Shown here in pieces: positions 45,557-54,277 of a DNA stretch of 64,000 nt; position 1 is the first letter of the stretch, and each line of letters begins with the position of its first letter. Source of the stretch: an uncultured Acetatifactor sp. Lineage in GTDB: Bacteria > Bacillota > Clostridia > Lachnospirales > Lachnospiraceae. Position numbers and translations under genes: made by a program. The notes under the pieces are model-generated. The model did no database searches, was not told where the DNA came from, and saw nothing but the letters and a program-made list of their open reading frames with translations. The DNA is taken from the NCBI GenBank assembly GCA_910589655.1, contig CAJUTJ010000143.1, forward strand, positions 1-64,000, written 5' to 3'.

Positions 45557-46531
45557 ATGGAGAAACTATTGTTAAAGGCATGTCAGAACGGACAAAAAGG
45601 GGTTGTTATGGCATTCCTGAAAAAGGAAGGGATCAATGTCAACGCGGTGGACGAGCAAGGGTTGGCGCCCATTCACTATGCCTGTCAGAAGGGCTATAGG
45701 GACATTGTAAAAATGCTGCTTGAGAAGGATGCGGATGCAAATCTGATATCCAATACAAGCGTGACGCCGCTGCATATGGCGGTTCTTTCGGGAAATAAGG
45801 AGATTATTAAGCTGCTGGCCGATACGGGGGCGGACATCAATGCCACGGATCGGAACGGGAAAACGGCGTTGATCTATGCGGTGGAAGCTAAGAAGGCGGA
45901 AGCGGCAAGGTATTTGATTGAAATCGGGGCGGACACCTCCGTCATGGATAACCAGAACCATACTGCGCTGGATTATGCAAATGCCCACGGCTTGGTACAG
46001 CTGATTGAAAGCATGTCCAAAGAAAATTCGGGAAATGCAGACGCTTACGGCAATACCCCGCTTCATCAGGCCTGTTATAACGAACAGGGTGAAGTGGTGA
46101 AAGCCATGCTGGCAAAAGGAGACGTGGATATCAATGCACGTAACGACAGCAAGCAGACGCCGCTCTGCGTGGCGGTGGCAGAGGACAATCTTCTGATTGC
46201 GGAACTCCTTCTGGAGGCCGGAGCGGATCCCAATATAAGCGGGGATAACGGCGATGCCCCGCTGCACATAGCTGCTGAAAATGTAAACGAGCATTTGGTA
46301 AAAAGGCTGCTTGAAAAAGACGCCCGCATTAACGAACGCAACGAGGACGGTGAAACCCCATTGATTATCGCGGCCAGAAGAGGAAGCAATTATATCGTTG
46401 AAATACTGCTGGAAAAAGGCGCGGATGTTACATATGCGGATCTGGCGGAACACACTGCACTCTATTATGCAACCGAAGCCGGAAATAACGATATTGTGGA
46501 AAAGCTTCTTATGGCAGGTGCGGAGAATTAA
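45557..46531 (+). CDS. Ankyrin-repeat protein 1
   Basis: A 324-residue protein made almost wholly of ankyrin repeats with a 33-residue period (for example GLAPIHYACQKGYRDIVKMLLEKDADANL and GDAPLHIAAENVNEHLVKRLLEKDARINE), about nine in number. No signal peptide or membrane segment. ATG 45557 follows AAGGAGGT. It is presumably a protein-binding scaffold. It is followed 64 bases later by a second ankyrin gene. Confidence 0.9.
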   Translation: MEKLLLKACQNGQKGVVMAFLKKEGINVNAVDEQGLAPIHYACQKGYRDIVKMLLEKDADANLISNTSVTPLHMAVLSGNKEIIKLLADTGADINATDRNGKTALIYAVEAKKAEAARYLIEIGADTSVMDNQNHTALDYANAHGLVQLIESMSKENSGNADAYGNTPLHQACYNEQGEVVKAMLAKGDVDINARNDSKQTPLCVAVAEDNLLIAELLLEAGADPNISGDNGDAPLHIAAENVNEHLVKRLLEKDARINERNEDGETPLIIAARRGSNYIVEILLEKGADVTYADLAEHTALYYATEAGNNDIVEKLLMAGAEN

Positions 46532-46595
46532 CGGAAGCCGGAATGTGACTACACATGCTATAGTCTGTAGATTATGGAAAGGAATGGTTATTCAC

Positions 46596-48653
46596 ATGGA
46601 TATAAAAGAATTGACAAAAGTTTTAGGGTCTTCTATCACAAGCAGCCGCTACAAATATATTCCATGGTGGGACGGTGACTTTGACGAGGACAGATATCGC
46701 TATAACCTGTTTTCCGCACAAGAAATACAAGACGCGGAAGCCTGTATTGCAGAGTGCGGAAAAGAGGAGCTGGAAGATACGTCCGGCAACTGGGGTATGT
46801 CCCTGTTTCATTTGCTTGTCTGGCATAATTTTTATGACGGAGTAAAGAAAATCCTTGAAGAAGGGCGGGCTGACGCAAATCTGGCGGACGGGAAAGGCAA
46901 GGGGCTGACGCCGTTTCTGCTGGCCTGCTGCCGCGGTAATCTGGCCATGGCGAAGCTCCTGCTGGAGCATGGCGCCGACGGGGCGGCCTGTGATGCCGGA
47001 GGGCGGAACGGATACCACTACCTTGGGCATCCATACATAGAAGGGTTTCAGAACGGTTACGAATGCAAGCGCTACAGCATGAGGCAGCGGGTGTCCATTG
47101 CGGGTCTGTTGACAGAAGGCATCAATGCGAAGGATACGGAAGGGTTCACACCCCTTGCACTGATGCTTCAGGACAGGAATGCTTCCTGCTCACATGTACT
47201 GACAGATGTATTTCTGGAAAAAGGCGCGGAGACGGATTCTGTGGATGAGAGAGGAAATACCCTTCTGCTCACTGCCATTTCCAACGGGCATATGACGGCG
47301 GCTCTCAGTCTGGCCCGGTGCGGTGACCTGATAAACAAAGCAAATGCCGATGGAGAGACGCCCATGCAGGCGGCAAACAAGATGTATAACGAGGGGCTGT
47401 GCATGGCGTTAAAGGACTCCGGCGCAGAGGAAGATTGTCCGGCCAGCCGCATGGACATGTCTAACTTAAGCAGGATTACAAGCAATGCTTTTGCGTGTAT
47501 TACCGATGAAGATAAAGATAAGGCAAGTATTGCCTTGTACCTTTTGAAAAAGCTTATTTCCAAATTGGATCCGGATGATGACGACGACATGGCATGTCTT
47601 ACACAGGCTATGCATAATGCATTGATGAATGACGAGGACGGTAAAGTTCTGGATATCTGCAGAGATGCGGAGATTGATTTCACGGCGCCCATCCACAGCA
47701 GCGGCAGCGTCTTCTGCCTCCGGGACAAGTGCCTTGACAGCAATTACGGGGTAAGGGTAATCCGGAAGTTTATGGAATACGGGATCGATATGGACGAAGC
47801 GGTGATTAAAGGGAAGACGCCCGCCGCCATTGTGGCATCCGCCACGCCCAAGAATATGCTGTTCAGCAGGAAAAAGGACGATTATTTTGAAAAGGCCGCG
47901 GTGTTCTTTTCCAAGGAATCTATGGAGCAGCTGGATAATTCCGGAGTTGCGGCGGTACATTGGGCAGCCGGAAACGGCCATCTGGAAATGCTCAAGGTAA
48001 TGATAGAAAAGGGCGTGGATGTCAATCTTACCCAAGACCTGCCTGCGGAAGCCGGGAATACGCCCCTCCACCTTGCCTGCATTTACGGCCGGGGAGAGAT
48101 TGTAAAGCTGCTGGAGGAGTCAGGGGCGGACAGTTCGCTGCAGAATGTAAACGGTGAGCTTCCTGCGCATCATGCGGTTATGAAAAAGAAATTCGGCGGT
48201 GAACTGAAAAACGAAGACAGAGCTGCGGTGCTTAAGGAGCTGAAACATTTGGACGGCGCCCGGAGCGACGGGAAAACTCCGCTTATGCTGCTTCAGTATC
48301 TGGGTCTTAATACCACAAACGAACTTCTGCCTATCTTTTTGGAAAGGGGTGTGGATGTAAATGCCGCGGATAACAACGGGAATACGGCGTTGATCCTGAA
48401 TACGAAAGAGCAGTGCTACAAAGAAGTCATCAAACAGCTGATCCGCGCAGGAGCGGATGTCAAAATGGCGGACAACACCGGAAATACGGCGCTGCATTAT
48501 GCTTTGAGATACGGCAATCAGGAAGTCGCCCGTCTCCTGATCAAAAAGGGCGCGGATTACAACCATGCCAACAATAACGGTGAAACTCCCGTACAACTGG
48601 CGGCGGAAAAGGGCTATGATACCGTGATGGAATTAATGACGGATATTTTATGA
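46596..48653 (+). CDS. Ankyrin-repeat protein 2
   Basis: A 685-residue protein with a unique N-terminal 60 residues (MDIKELTKVLGSSITSSRYK..) and two ankyrin blocks (about 60-330 and 445-680) separated by a helical acidic spacer (DEDKDKASIALYLLKKLISKLDPDDDDD). The last repeats (GNTALHYALRYGNQEVARLLIKKGADYNHANNNGETPVQLAAEKGYD) are near consensus. ATG 46596 is chosen over 46584 because GGAAAGGA lies 12 bases before it. Probably co-transcribed with ankyrin protein 1. Confidence 0.87.
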   Translation: MDIKELTKVLGSSITSSRYKYIPWWDGDFDEDRYRYNLFSAQEIQDAEACIAECGKEELEDTSGNWGMSLFHLLVWHNFYDGVKKILEEGRADANLADGKGKGLTPFLLACCRGNLAMAKLLLEHGADGAACDAGGRNGYHYLGHPYIEGFQNGYECKRYSMRQRVSIAGLLTEGINAKDTEGFTPLALMLQDRNASCSHVLTDVFLEKGAETDSVDERGNTLLLTAISNGHMTAALSLARCGDLINKANADGETPMQAANKMYNEGLCMALKDSGAEEDCPASRMDMSNLSRITSNAFACITDEDKDKASIALYLLKKLISKLDPDDDDDMACLTQAMHNALMNDEDGKVLDICRDAEIDFTAPIHSSGSVFCLRDKCLDSNYGVRVIRKFMEYGIDMDEAVIKGKTPAAIVASATPKNMLFSRKKDDYFEKAAVFFSKESMEQLDNSGVAAVHWAAGNGHLEMLKVMIEKGVDVNLTQDLPAEAGNTPLHLACIYGRGEIVKLLEESGADSSLQNVNGELPAHHAVMKKKFGGELKNEDRAAVLKELKHLDGARSDGKTPLMLLQYLGLNTTNELLPIFLERGVDVNAADNNGNTALILNTKEQCYKEVIKQLIRAGADVKMADNTGNTALHYALRYGNQEVARLLIKKGADYNHANNNGETPVQLAAEKGYDTVMELMTDIL

Positions 48654-48662
48654 TATTTATCT

Positions 48663-48790
48663 CTAAGGAAACGCTGATTAAATCATCGTTTCCTTAGAGC
48701 CTCTGGCGGATGCGCACGGATTTGCAGCAGTTTATGCTGCTCCGCAGCGCAAATCAGGCGCGGGAAACGCTTTAATCAGCGTTTCCCTAA
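48663..48790. mobile_element. MITE-like inverted-repeat element
   Basis: The 16-bp terminal inverted repeats GGAAACGCTGATTAAA (48667-48682) and TTTAATCAGCGTTTCC (48771-48786) are perfect. The flanking CTAA on both sides (48663-48666 and 48787-48790) looks like a 4-bp target duplication. The interior is about 90 bases of hairpins without an ORF, so any movement would need a transposase from elsewhere. Confidence 0.7.
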
Positions 48791-48819
48791 AGAAAATTCG
48801 GCTAAAAATATTTATAAAT

Positions 48820-49206
48820 ATGAAAAACAGGAAAAATTATATAAAATCTCGGAAAAAGCAATTTTGTTGGAAGACAATAGGATTGCATTTGGGATCAGTG
48901 TGTAAGATCTGCGGACAAAATACTAAATATTTGATACATAAATATGATGCATTGTGCTGCATATCGTGTAATGAATGGCTGGAGAAGGCCTGTTCCAATC
49001 CGGAGTGCCCGTTTTGCAGCGGCAGGCCTGAGACTCCCTATGAAGCATATTACCTGTTGTCAGAGGCAGAGATTGGCAGTGCGGGCAGGAAAAAGCGCTG
49101 GAGATGTGATAACTACCAGCATAAGACGGACGGGATGAGAAAACATATCAAAAGGAGAAAACATATCAAAAGGAGAAAACATATCAAAAGGAGAAATGAG
49201 CTATGA
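48820..49206 (+). CDS. Small Cys-rich hypothetical protein with KHIKRR repeats
   Basis: A 128-residue ORF. CKICGQNTKYLIHKYDALCCISCNEWLEKACSNPECPFCSG has zinc-finger-like Cys spacing. The C-terminus is three KHIKRR repeats coded by three 18-base tandem copies at 49141-49194. Each copy contains AAAAGGAG, and the last serves as the ribosome site of the pectinesterase gene, which overlaps by four bases. No ribosome site is seen before 48820, so the start is uncertain. Function unknown. Confidence 0.5.
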   Translation: MKNRKNYIKSRKKQFCWKTIGLHLGSVCKICGQNTKYLIHKYDALCCISCNEWLEKACSNPECPFCSGRPETPYEAYYLLSEAEIGSAGRKKRWRCDNYQHKTDGMRKHIKRRKHIKRRKHIKRRNEL

Positions 49207-50312
49207 ATTCAACGAAACCACCATTGCACCTTTATGTCGCTGACAGCAGTGGTACCTATGGGGAAGAGCAGATGCCTGAGAACCGCTTTTCTGCCATTGG
49301 GGACGCGCTGGAAGCCGCAGACAGGCTTTCCCCTGTTCCTGAGAGCATTGCCGCAGAGCTGGTGGAGGGGAAGCGTTACCCTTCTCCTGAGTATGACGTG
49401 CAGCCCGTGGTGATACATATAGGAGAGGGAATCTATAGAGAAAAGCTGGTAATTTCCAGACCTAATGTGACATTTCTGGGGGAAGACAGAGAACGCACGG
49501 TCATTGTCTTTGGGCATGGAGCCAATGAGATTGAGGAGGACGGTGAGAAAAGGGGAACCTTCCGGACGGCATCTGTCAGAGTGGACGCCCCTGATTTTAC
49601 GGCAAAGCATGTGACCTTTCAAAATGATGCGGGATTCGGGCATACGGTAGGACAGGCCATTGCCCTTTATGTGGACGGCGACCGATGCTTTTTTGAAGAC
49701 TGCGCGCTGCTGGCAAGTCAGGATACCCTTTTTACTGCGCCCTTGCCTTTGGATCCTGTGAAACCCAACGGAAAAGGACCGGGTGAACATAAACCAAGAA
49801 TCCGGGGCAGACATTTGTTTTACCGCTGCTTCCTGCAAGGGGATGTGGACTTCATTTTTGGCTCGGGTACGGCTTATTTTGAGGAGTGCACCGTCTTTTC
49901 CAAGATGCCGGGGGACAGACGCCCGCCGGAAAGCCCCGAGGAAGAGGCGATTTACGGCTACGTCACCGCGGCATCCACTCATCCGGGCTTTCCCTACGGC
50001 TATGTCCTGCACCGCTGCAAGCTCACCGGCGACTGCCCCAAGGGAACCGTATATCTGGGAAGGCCATGGAAGGAATATGCCAAGACGGTGTTTATCGAAT
50101 GTGAGCTCGGTGAACATATACATCCCCTTGGCTGGCATGACTGGGGCAAGACACACGGTAACTTCTATTACGGTGAATATGCTTCCACCGGGCCGGGAGC
50201 CAGCCCGGAGACCAGAGCCCCTTTCTCCCATCAGCTGACAGAGGAGGAAGCAAGGGAATATACCATGGATAGGGTGTTGGAAGGGTGGAAGCCGCTGGGG
50301 ATTGGTCTTTGA
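49203..50312 (+). CDS. Pectinesterase (carbohydrate esterase family 8)
   Basis: A 369-residue pectin methylesterase. Catalytic motifs are present: GQAIALYVDGDRCFFEDCAL, SQDTLF with the first aspartate, GDVDFIFG with the second, and YLGRPWKEYAKTVF with the arginine. Length fits the family without a pro-domain or signal peptide. It removes methyl groups from pectin homogalacturonan; the lack of a secretion signal suggests action on imported methylated oligogalacturonides. Translationally coupled to the upstream small ORF. Confidence 0.92.
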   Translation: MNSTKPPLHLYVADSSGTYGEEQMPENRFSAIGDALEAADRLSPVPESIAAELVEGKRYPSPEYDVQPVVIHIGEGIYREKLVISRPNVTFLGEDRERTVIVFGHGANEIEEDGEKRGTFRTASVRVDAPDFTAKHVTFQNDAGFGHTVGQAIALYVDGDRCFFEDCALLASQDTLFTAPLPLDPVKPNGKGPGEHKPRIRGRHLFYRCFLQGDVDFIFGSGTAYFEECTVFSKMPGDRRPPESPEEEAIYGYVTAASTHPGFPYGYVLHRCKLTGDCPKGTVYLGRPWKEYAKTVFIECELGEHIHPLGWHDWGKTHGNFYYGEYASTGPGASPETRAPFSHQLTEEEAREYTMDRVLEGWKPLGIGL

Positions 50313-50460
50313 GCTATTTATAATATGATGTAGTTAGAGGGGATGGCGGGTGTTGCGCGGCATGTATCATTTGTTTCTGTATTTGCAGATTATAGATAAA
50401 ACATGTTCCCGAATACTTCCATACAGCTCTTCCGATTATCTTTTTGCGTTCCAAAGTATG

Positions 50461-51000
50461 TTAGTGTGAAAAAAGACATTTCACAATTCTGATTTGAGTG
50501 CCCGCCAGAGCAGGCATATGGGAGTTAGTGTGAGAAGAAGTTCTAATGCTCACAGCAGAGGCTGTTTCGCAAAGAACTTCTAAGTCTCACACCGAGAAAT
50601 GCCTGAAAACATGGCATTTCTCATCCGGATTTAAGTCACAGCGAAGCTGTGACATGGAGGTTAGTGTGAGAAGAGTTTCTAACTGCTCACAGCCAAAAGC
50701 CTGATTCTCAGGCTTAGCTGTTTCGCAGAGAAACTCTATGTCTCCCAAACTGCTAAAGCAGTTAGAGAAATGCCTGAAAACATGGCATTTCTCATCCGGA
50801 TTTGAGTCGCAGCAAAGCTACGACATGGAGGTTAGTGTGAAAAAGGACATTTCACAATCCTGATTTGAATGCCCGCCAAAGCGGGCATATGGGAGTTAGT
50901 GTGAAAAAGAGCATTTCACAATCTTGATTTGAGTGCCCGCCGAAGCGGGCATATGGGAGTTAGCGTGAGAAGTACTTCTAATTGCCATTGGCAGTTTTCG
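50461..51000 (+). repeat. Tandem array of six structured repeat units
   Basis: Units begin with TTAGTGTG (or TTAGCGTG) at 50461, 50525, 50661, 50832, 50896 and 50960, giving lengths of 64, 136, 171, 64 and 64 bases plus a partial unit. Short units are GTGAAA..TTTCAC, then TGATTTGA.TGCCCGCC.AAGCGGGCATATGGGAG. Long units add GAGTTTCT..AGAAACTC and GAGAAATGCC/GGCATTTCTC hairpins and end CATGGAGG. Every unit after the first has GGGAG or GGAGG just before a GTG that opens a tiny ORF (for example MKKDISQS, MRRVSNCSQPKA). The rest of 50313-51101 has no gene. Confidence 0.88.
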
Positions 51001-51101
51001 CTCGCGGCAAGGGCTGCTTTGCGGGGAAGCAATAAGATAGTGGAAGAGTGAGGCTGAGTTTTGGCCTTATTAGTTTCGCGTAAAGGAGTATGATACATAA
51101 G

Positions 51102-52154
51102 ATGAATAAGAGAATCAGAAAGCTATTAGAGGAGAAAGAAAAGGAAAATGAGAAGCTGTGTGTGGATGCACAGAATGTGTTGATTACCGGTGGGGCAGGA
51201 ACTGTGGGATTTGCTTTAGCAAAATATCTACTGGAGCAGTATCAGGATAAAAATGTTGTTTTGTTGGACCGCAATGATGCCGCATTATATTATTGTATGA
51301 AAACTTTGAACAGATATGATAATGTGTCTTTTTATCTTGGAGATTATGCAGATGAAGATCTATTTGAACAGATTGTGAATGATTATGGTATAGATACAGT
51401 CTTTCATTGTGCCGCTTACAAAATCGTTCCTCTAGTAGATTTGAACCCCATTGAAGCTCTAAAGAATAACACGATTCAGTGCAATCATTTTTTCACAATG
51501 TGCGGGAAAGCGGGAATCAAGAGCTGTATTTTTATGTCAAGTTATGAAGCATATATACCTAAAAATGTATTCGGGGAGACAAAAAGGATTGCTGAGATAC
51601 TTATGGAGAAAAATGCACAAAATTATCCTAATACAAAATATTGTGCATTCAGATTTGGGTTTATTTTGAATTCATCGGGAAGTGTAATTCATATTTTTGA
51701 GGAACAGGCAAAAAAGGGACAGGACTTGACAGTCACTCACAGAGAGATAGAGCGATATGTGTGTTCGGCCAGTGAGGTAGTGCGAGGCTCACTGTTATTA
51801 ATCGGGCTTGGGGAAACAGGATATACTTATACTCTAAACATGGAAGAGCCGGTGAAGATATATGATCTGGCTGAGTATTATTGTAATAAATATCAAAATA
51901 AAAATCAAATTATAATAACACAATTACGGCCGGGAGATAAGATTTATGAAGAGCTTTTAGGATGTGAAGGAGGATTTATCAAAACAGAAGATAATATATT
52001 ATTCAAAAATAAAAAGATTTATGTTAATTGGAAGGCTTTTGAAAAAAACTATAATATTCTGCATAATCATATTGCTAAAAACAGCAAAGAGAATATCCGT
52101 GATATAATCAGACAATGCGCCAAGGACAGTGCAGAAATAGGGGATAGCGCATAA
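51102..52154 (+). CDS. CapD/FlaA1-like nucleotide-sugar SDR enzyme
   Basis: A 350-residue extended SDR. The NAD-binding loop is ITGGAGTVG (28-36). CAAYKIVPLVDLNPIEALKNNT, NVFGETKRIAE and LRPGDKIYEELL match the polysaccharide-biosynthesis family of UDP-GlcNAc 4,6-dehydratases and epimerases. The usual STDKA motif of that family reads SSYEA here, so the normal acid-base pair looks changed and activity may differ. Start is ATG 51102 or 51090; the AAGGAG site ends at 51088. It is AT-rich like the cluster to the right. The downstream boundary falls exactly on a truncated AlkD gene. Confidence 0.78.
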   Translation: MNKRIRKLLEEKEKENEKLCVDAQNVLITGGAGTVGFALAKYLLEQYQDKNVVLLDRNDAALYYCMKTLNRYDNVSFYLGDYADEDLFEQIVNDYGIDTVFHCAAYKIVPLVDLNPIEALKNNTIQCNHFFTMCGKAGIKSCIFMSSYEAYIPKNVFGETKRIAEILMEKNAQNYPNTKYCAFRFGFILNSSGSVIHIFEEQAKKGQDLTVTHREIERYVCSASEVVRGSLLLIGLGETGYTYTLNMEEPVKIYDLAEYYCNKYQNKNQIIITQLRPGDKIYEELLGCEGGFIKTEDNILFKNKKIYVNWKAFEKNYNILHNHIAKNSKENIRDIIRQCAKDSAEIGDSA

Positions 52155-52773
52155 CGATATGCAACTCGAGGCATTTTCTTACAATTATTTATCAAATATT
52201 CTTTTACGCAGCTGGGATTTATTTGCGACAAGGCTTTCAACATCGAGCCATATCCTTTTAAAACCAAATCATGCGAATCTGACATTAAACGATCCGATAT
52301 TGTAAATGGTTCCATTCCTTCATAATCATTTTTCATTATGGAAGGTATCAGGATAACTGCAGAAGCCCTTCTTACCCCAAAATCATTATCCTCCGTCCAT
52401 GCGATTATCTTCACAAATAATGATTTCTTTTGCCTTATCAGCTCTCCGAATGCGTGTGTGCAAAAATCATCACAGTCACCCCATCCCCTTACATAATCTT
52501 TCAGCCAGTGATAAAAAATATCGTAAGTTAATTCGTTATAATGATTTTTCATTCGATATGCAAAATCAAACGCAATTACTCCCAATGCCCATGAGTGTTC
52601 ATTTAACAGTTCTTCGCACAGGATAAAAACATTTTCAATGCTTTTATCTTCAATTTGACGGAATAATTTAGATGATAATTTTCGCACATCTCCTGTAATA
52701 ATATGTTTTCCGTAGGGAGTGTTTCTTCCAACTCTTTGATTTTCCTAATTGCTTCCTCGACAATTTTATTCAT
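52155..52773 (-). pseudogene. AlkD-like DNA-repair gene, frameshifted and truncated
   Basis: HEAT-repeat text such as SWALGVIAFDFAYRMKNHY, YHWLKDYVRGWGDCDDFCTHAFGELI and FGVRRASAVILIPSI is typical of AlkD-type DNA glycosylases. The start (ATG 52773, MNKIVEEAIRKIKELEETLP) is in a different frame from the rest; a shift near 52715 separates ETLP from GKHIITGDVRKLSSKLF. The C-terminus stops at MPRVAYRYALS, directly at the CapD-like gene's end, and reads on antisense to it. The last HEAT repeats are missing. Confidence 0.7.
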
Positions 52774-52785
52774 TTGATGCTCCTG

Positions 52786-53225
52786 TCATAGTTCTTCTGT
52801 ATAGTTGCCTGTAATTTCGATAGGATTTCCGTCAGAACCCATAAATGTAAATACCAGTATGGCGAAAAAACATTGATATATCGAATTTTGGTCATCTGCG
52901 CTGCAATACCCAATTCTTTTATCCTATTGTATTCTGCCTTTAAATCTTCGACTCCTAAGTTAATAAATACCTTACGAGTATTTATGCTATTCGCAATTTC
53001 GCTTTGGTTATCGTATATCTCCCAATACTCGCCTTTGGTTACTGCATGGCCAGAGTTTTCACTGTTATAATGACCATTCATGAGACAGAGGTTAAGCCCT
53101 TTATTATTAAATTGGGCGAAACGCTTTCCGTTTGCAGCGCTTATCTTCATATCAAATACCTTCTCATAAAATGACAAAGATTTATCAAAGTCCCTGACAA
53201 TCAAATAAATTGAACCATATCGCAT
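52786..53225 (-). pseudogene. VOC/glyoxalase-fold gene with frameshift
   Basis: MRYGSIYLIVRDFDKSLSFYEKVFDMKI is a typical VOC-domain start, with GGAGG before the ATG at 53225. Near 52853 the frame shifts: the expected ending FTFMGSDGNPIEITGNYTEEL with stop at 52786-52788 is readable only in another frame, while the open frame runs on as YLHLWVLTEILSK to about 52770. AlkD starts 13 bases later with AGGAG between, so the two formed an operon. Confidence 0.7.
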
Positions 53226-53469
53226 TGCTGTTCCTCCACTATTCAAATCCGTACTTTATTGCCAATTACACTTTAAACCATTTTTCCATTCTCAACCCGC
53301 ACGGCAATCTGCCAGTCAGCTTCATAAACGATGGTTTCCACAAAATTTTTTTAAGCCACATCATAAGGTTTTTGATGTCTATCTAAAAGTGTAACAGCCG
53401 GTTTTTATTTCTCAATCATTTCCAATGTGCGCTCACATTTAAAAAATGTAATGACCTTTTTGTGGTTTT

Positions 53470-53652
53470 TCAAGGTTCCGGTTCGGGAAGATTATCTTTG
53501 AACCAGACATCAATAGATAGAAACAGTTCTTTTTCTTCGTTGGTTAATTGTTCATCTCTTATTAGATTCCAACAAAGGCTAAATACCTCTTTAGGATACT
53601 TGGTAATATAGGAGCTTTCTCTTCCTTATATTCTCATATACTTATATTTCAT
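53470..53652 (-). pseudogene. Decayed small gene of unknown function
   Basis: Starting MKYKYMRI and, after a frameshift, SYITKYPKEVFSLCWNLIRDEQLTNEEKELFLSIDVWFKDNLPEPEP with a stop at 53470. The second half looks like real protein (regular helices and a clean C-terminus), but the N-terminal frame is broken near 53620. I do not know its function. The region 53226-53469 has no other gene. Confidence 0.45.
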
Positions 53653-54277
53653 GCGATTATTTCTTTCCTTACAATTCTAAAAGAGCATATCATAAACCAG
53701 CTATCTTGTATAGCATTCAGATGTGTTCCAAAAAGTTAGAGAATTTGATACTCACGTTCGACATATTGGGAACAATAGAACATGGAAATATTTTTCCTTT
53801 GATTTAAAATCTAATTAATGATTGATATTGTTTTATAAAATAGAATATGAATGCAGGTGCTGTACTTGATAATAGAAATTTCCTTTTTGAATGTATTAAG
53901 GGTTATGGAGATTTAGTATTTTGCACTGTTTCAAAGGGAGGGATTGCAGCTTAATGTATACTTTAGCAATGAAAATAGGAATATACAATCTTGCAGCAAG
54001 TGCAGTTTGTCCGGATTATTCAAAGGCTGTTTTAAATAATAAGAGTCCCGCAAAGAAAGAAAAAAATATTGGCAAAACTCGGAAAAAACATTTTTCATTG
54101 GCGCGGCATTTAAGGAAGGCAGTGCGATGGCGTCATTGACTGAAAATGACGCAGTCCAATGAAAAATTGGGCAAGGATTTTTAGCTAAGTATACTAAATT
54201 AAATGCTAAGTCTGAAAGTAAACTTATAATTAAGATAAAAAGTATTTATATAATACAAGGAAGAAGGATAAAAAGGT
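53653..54277. other. AT-rich gap with one inverted repeat
   Basis: No supported gene. TTTTTCATTGG (54088-54098) is complementary to CCAATGAAAAA (54153-54163), enclosing GCGTCATT/AATGACGC. This layout resembles the repeat at 4-95. GAAGAAGGATAAAAAGG before the next gene gives its ribosome site. Confidence 0.45.

Noticed and set aside
45572..46453. Minus-strand 293-codon ORF
   Set aside because: Antisense shadow of the first ankyrin gene.
49209..50231. Minus-strand 340-codon ORF
   Set aside because: Antisense shadow of the pectinesterase gene.
50461..51000. Possible CRISPR array
   Set aside because: Units differ in length and internal sequence, there are no constant repeats with unique spacers of equal length, and no cas gene is near.
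53921..54139. Plus-strand 72-codon ORF
   Set aside because: Runs into the inverted repeat at 54088; composition and start do not support a gene.
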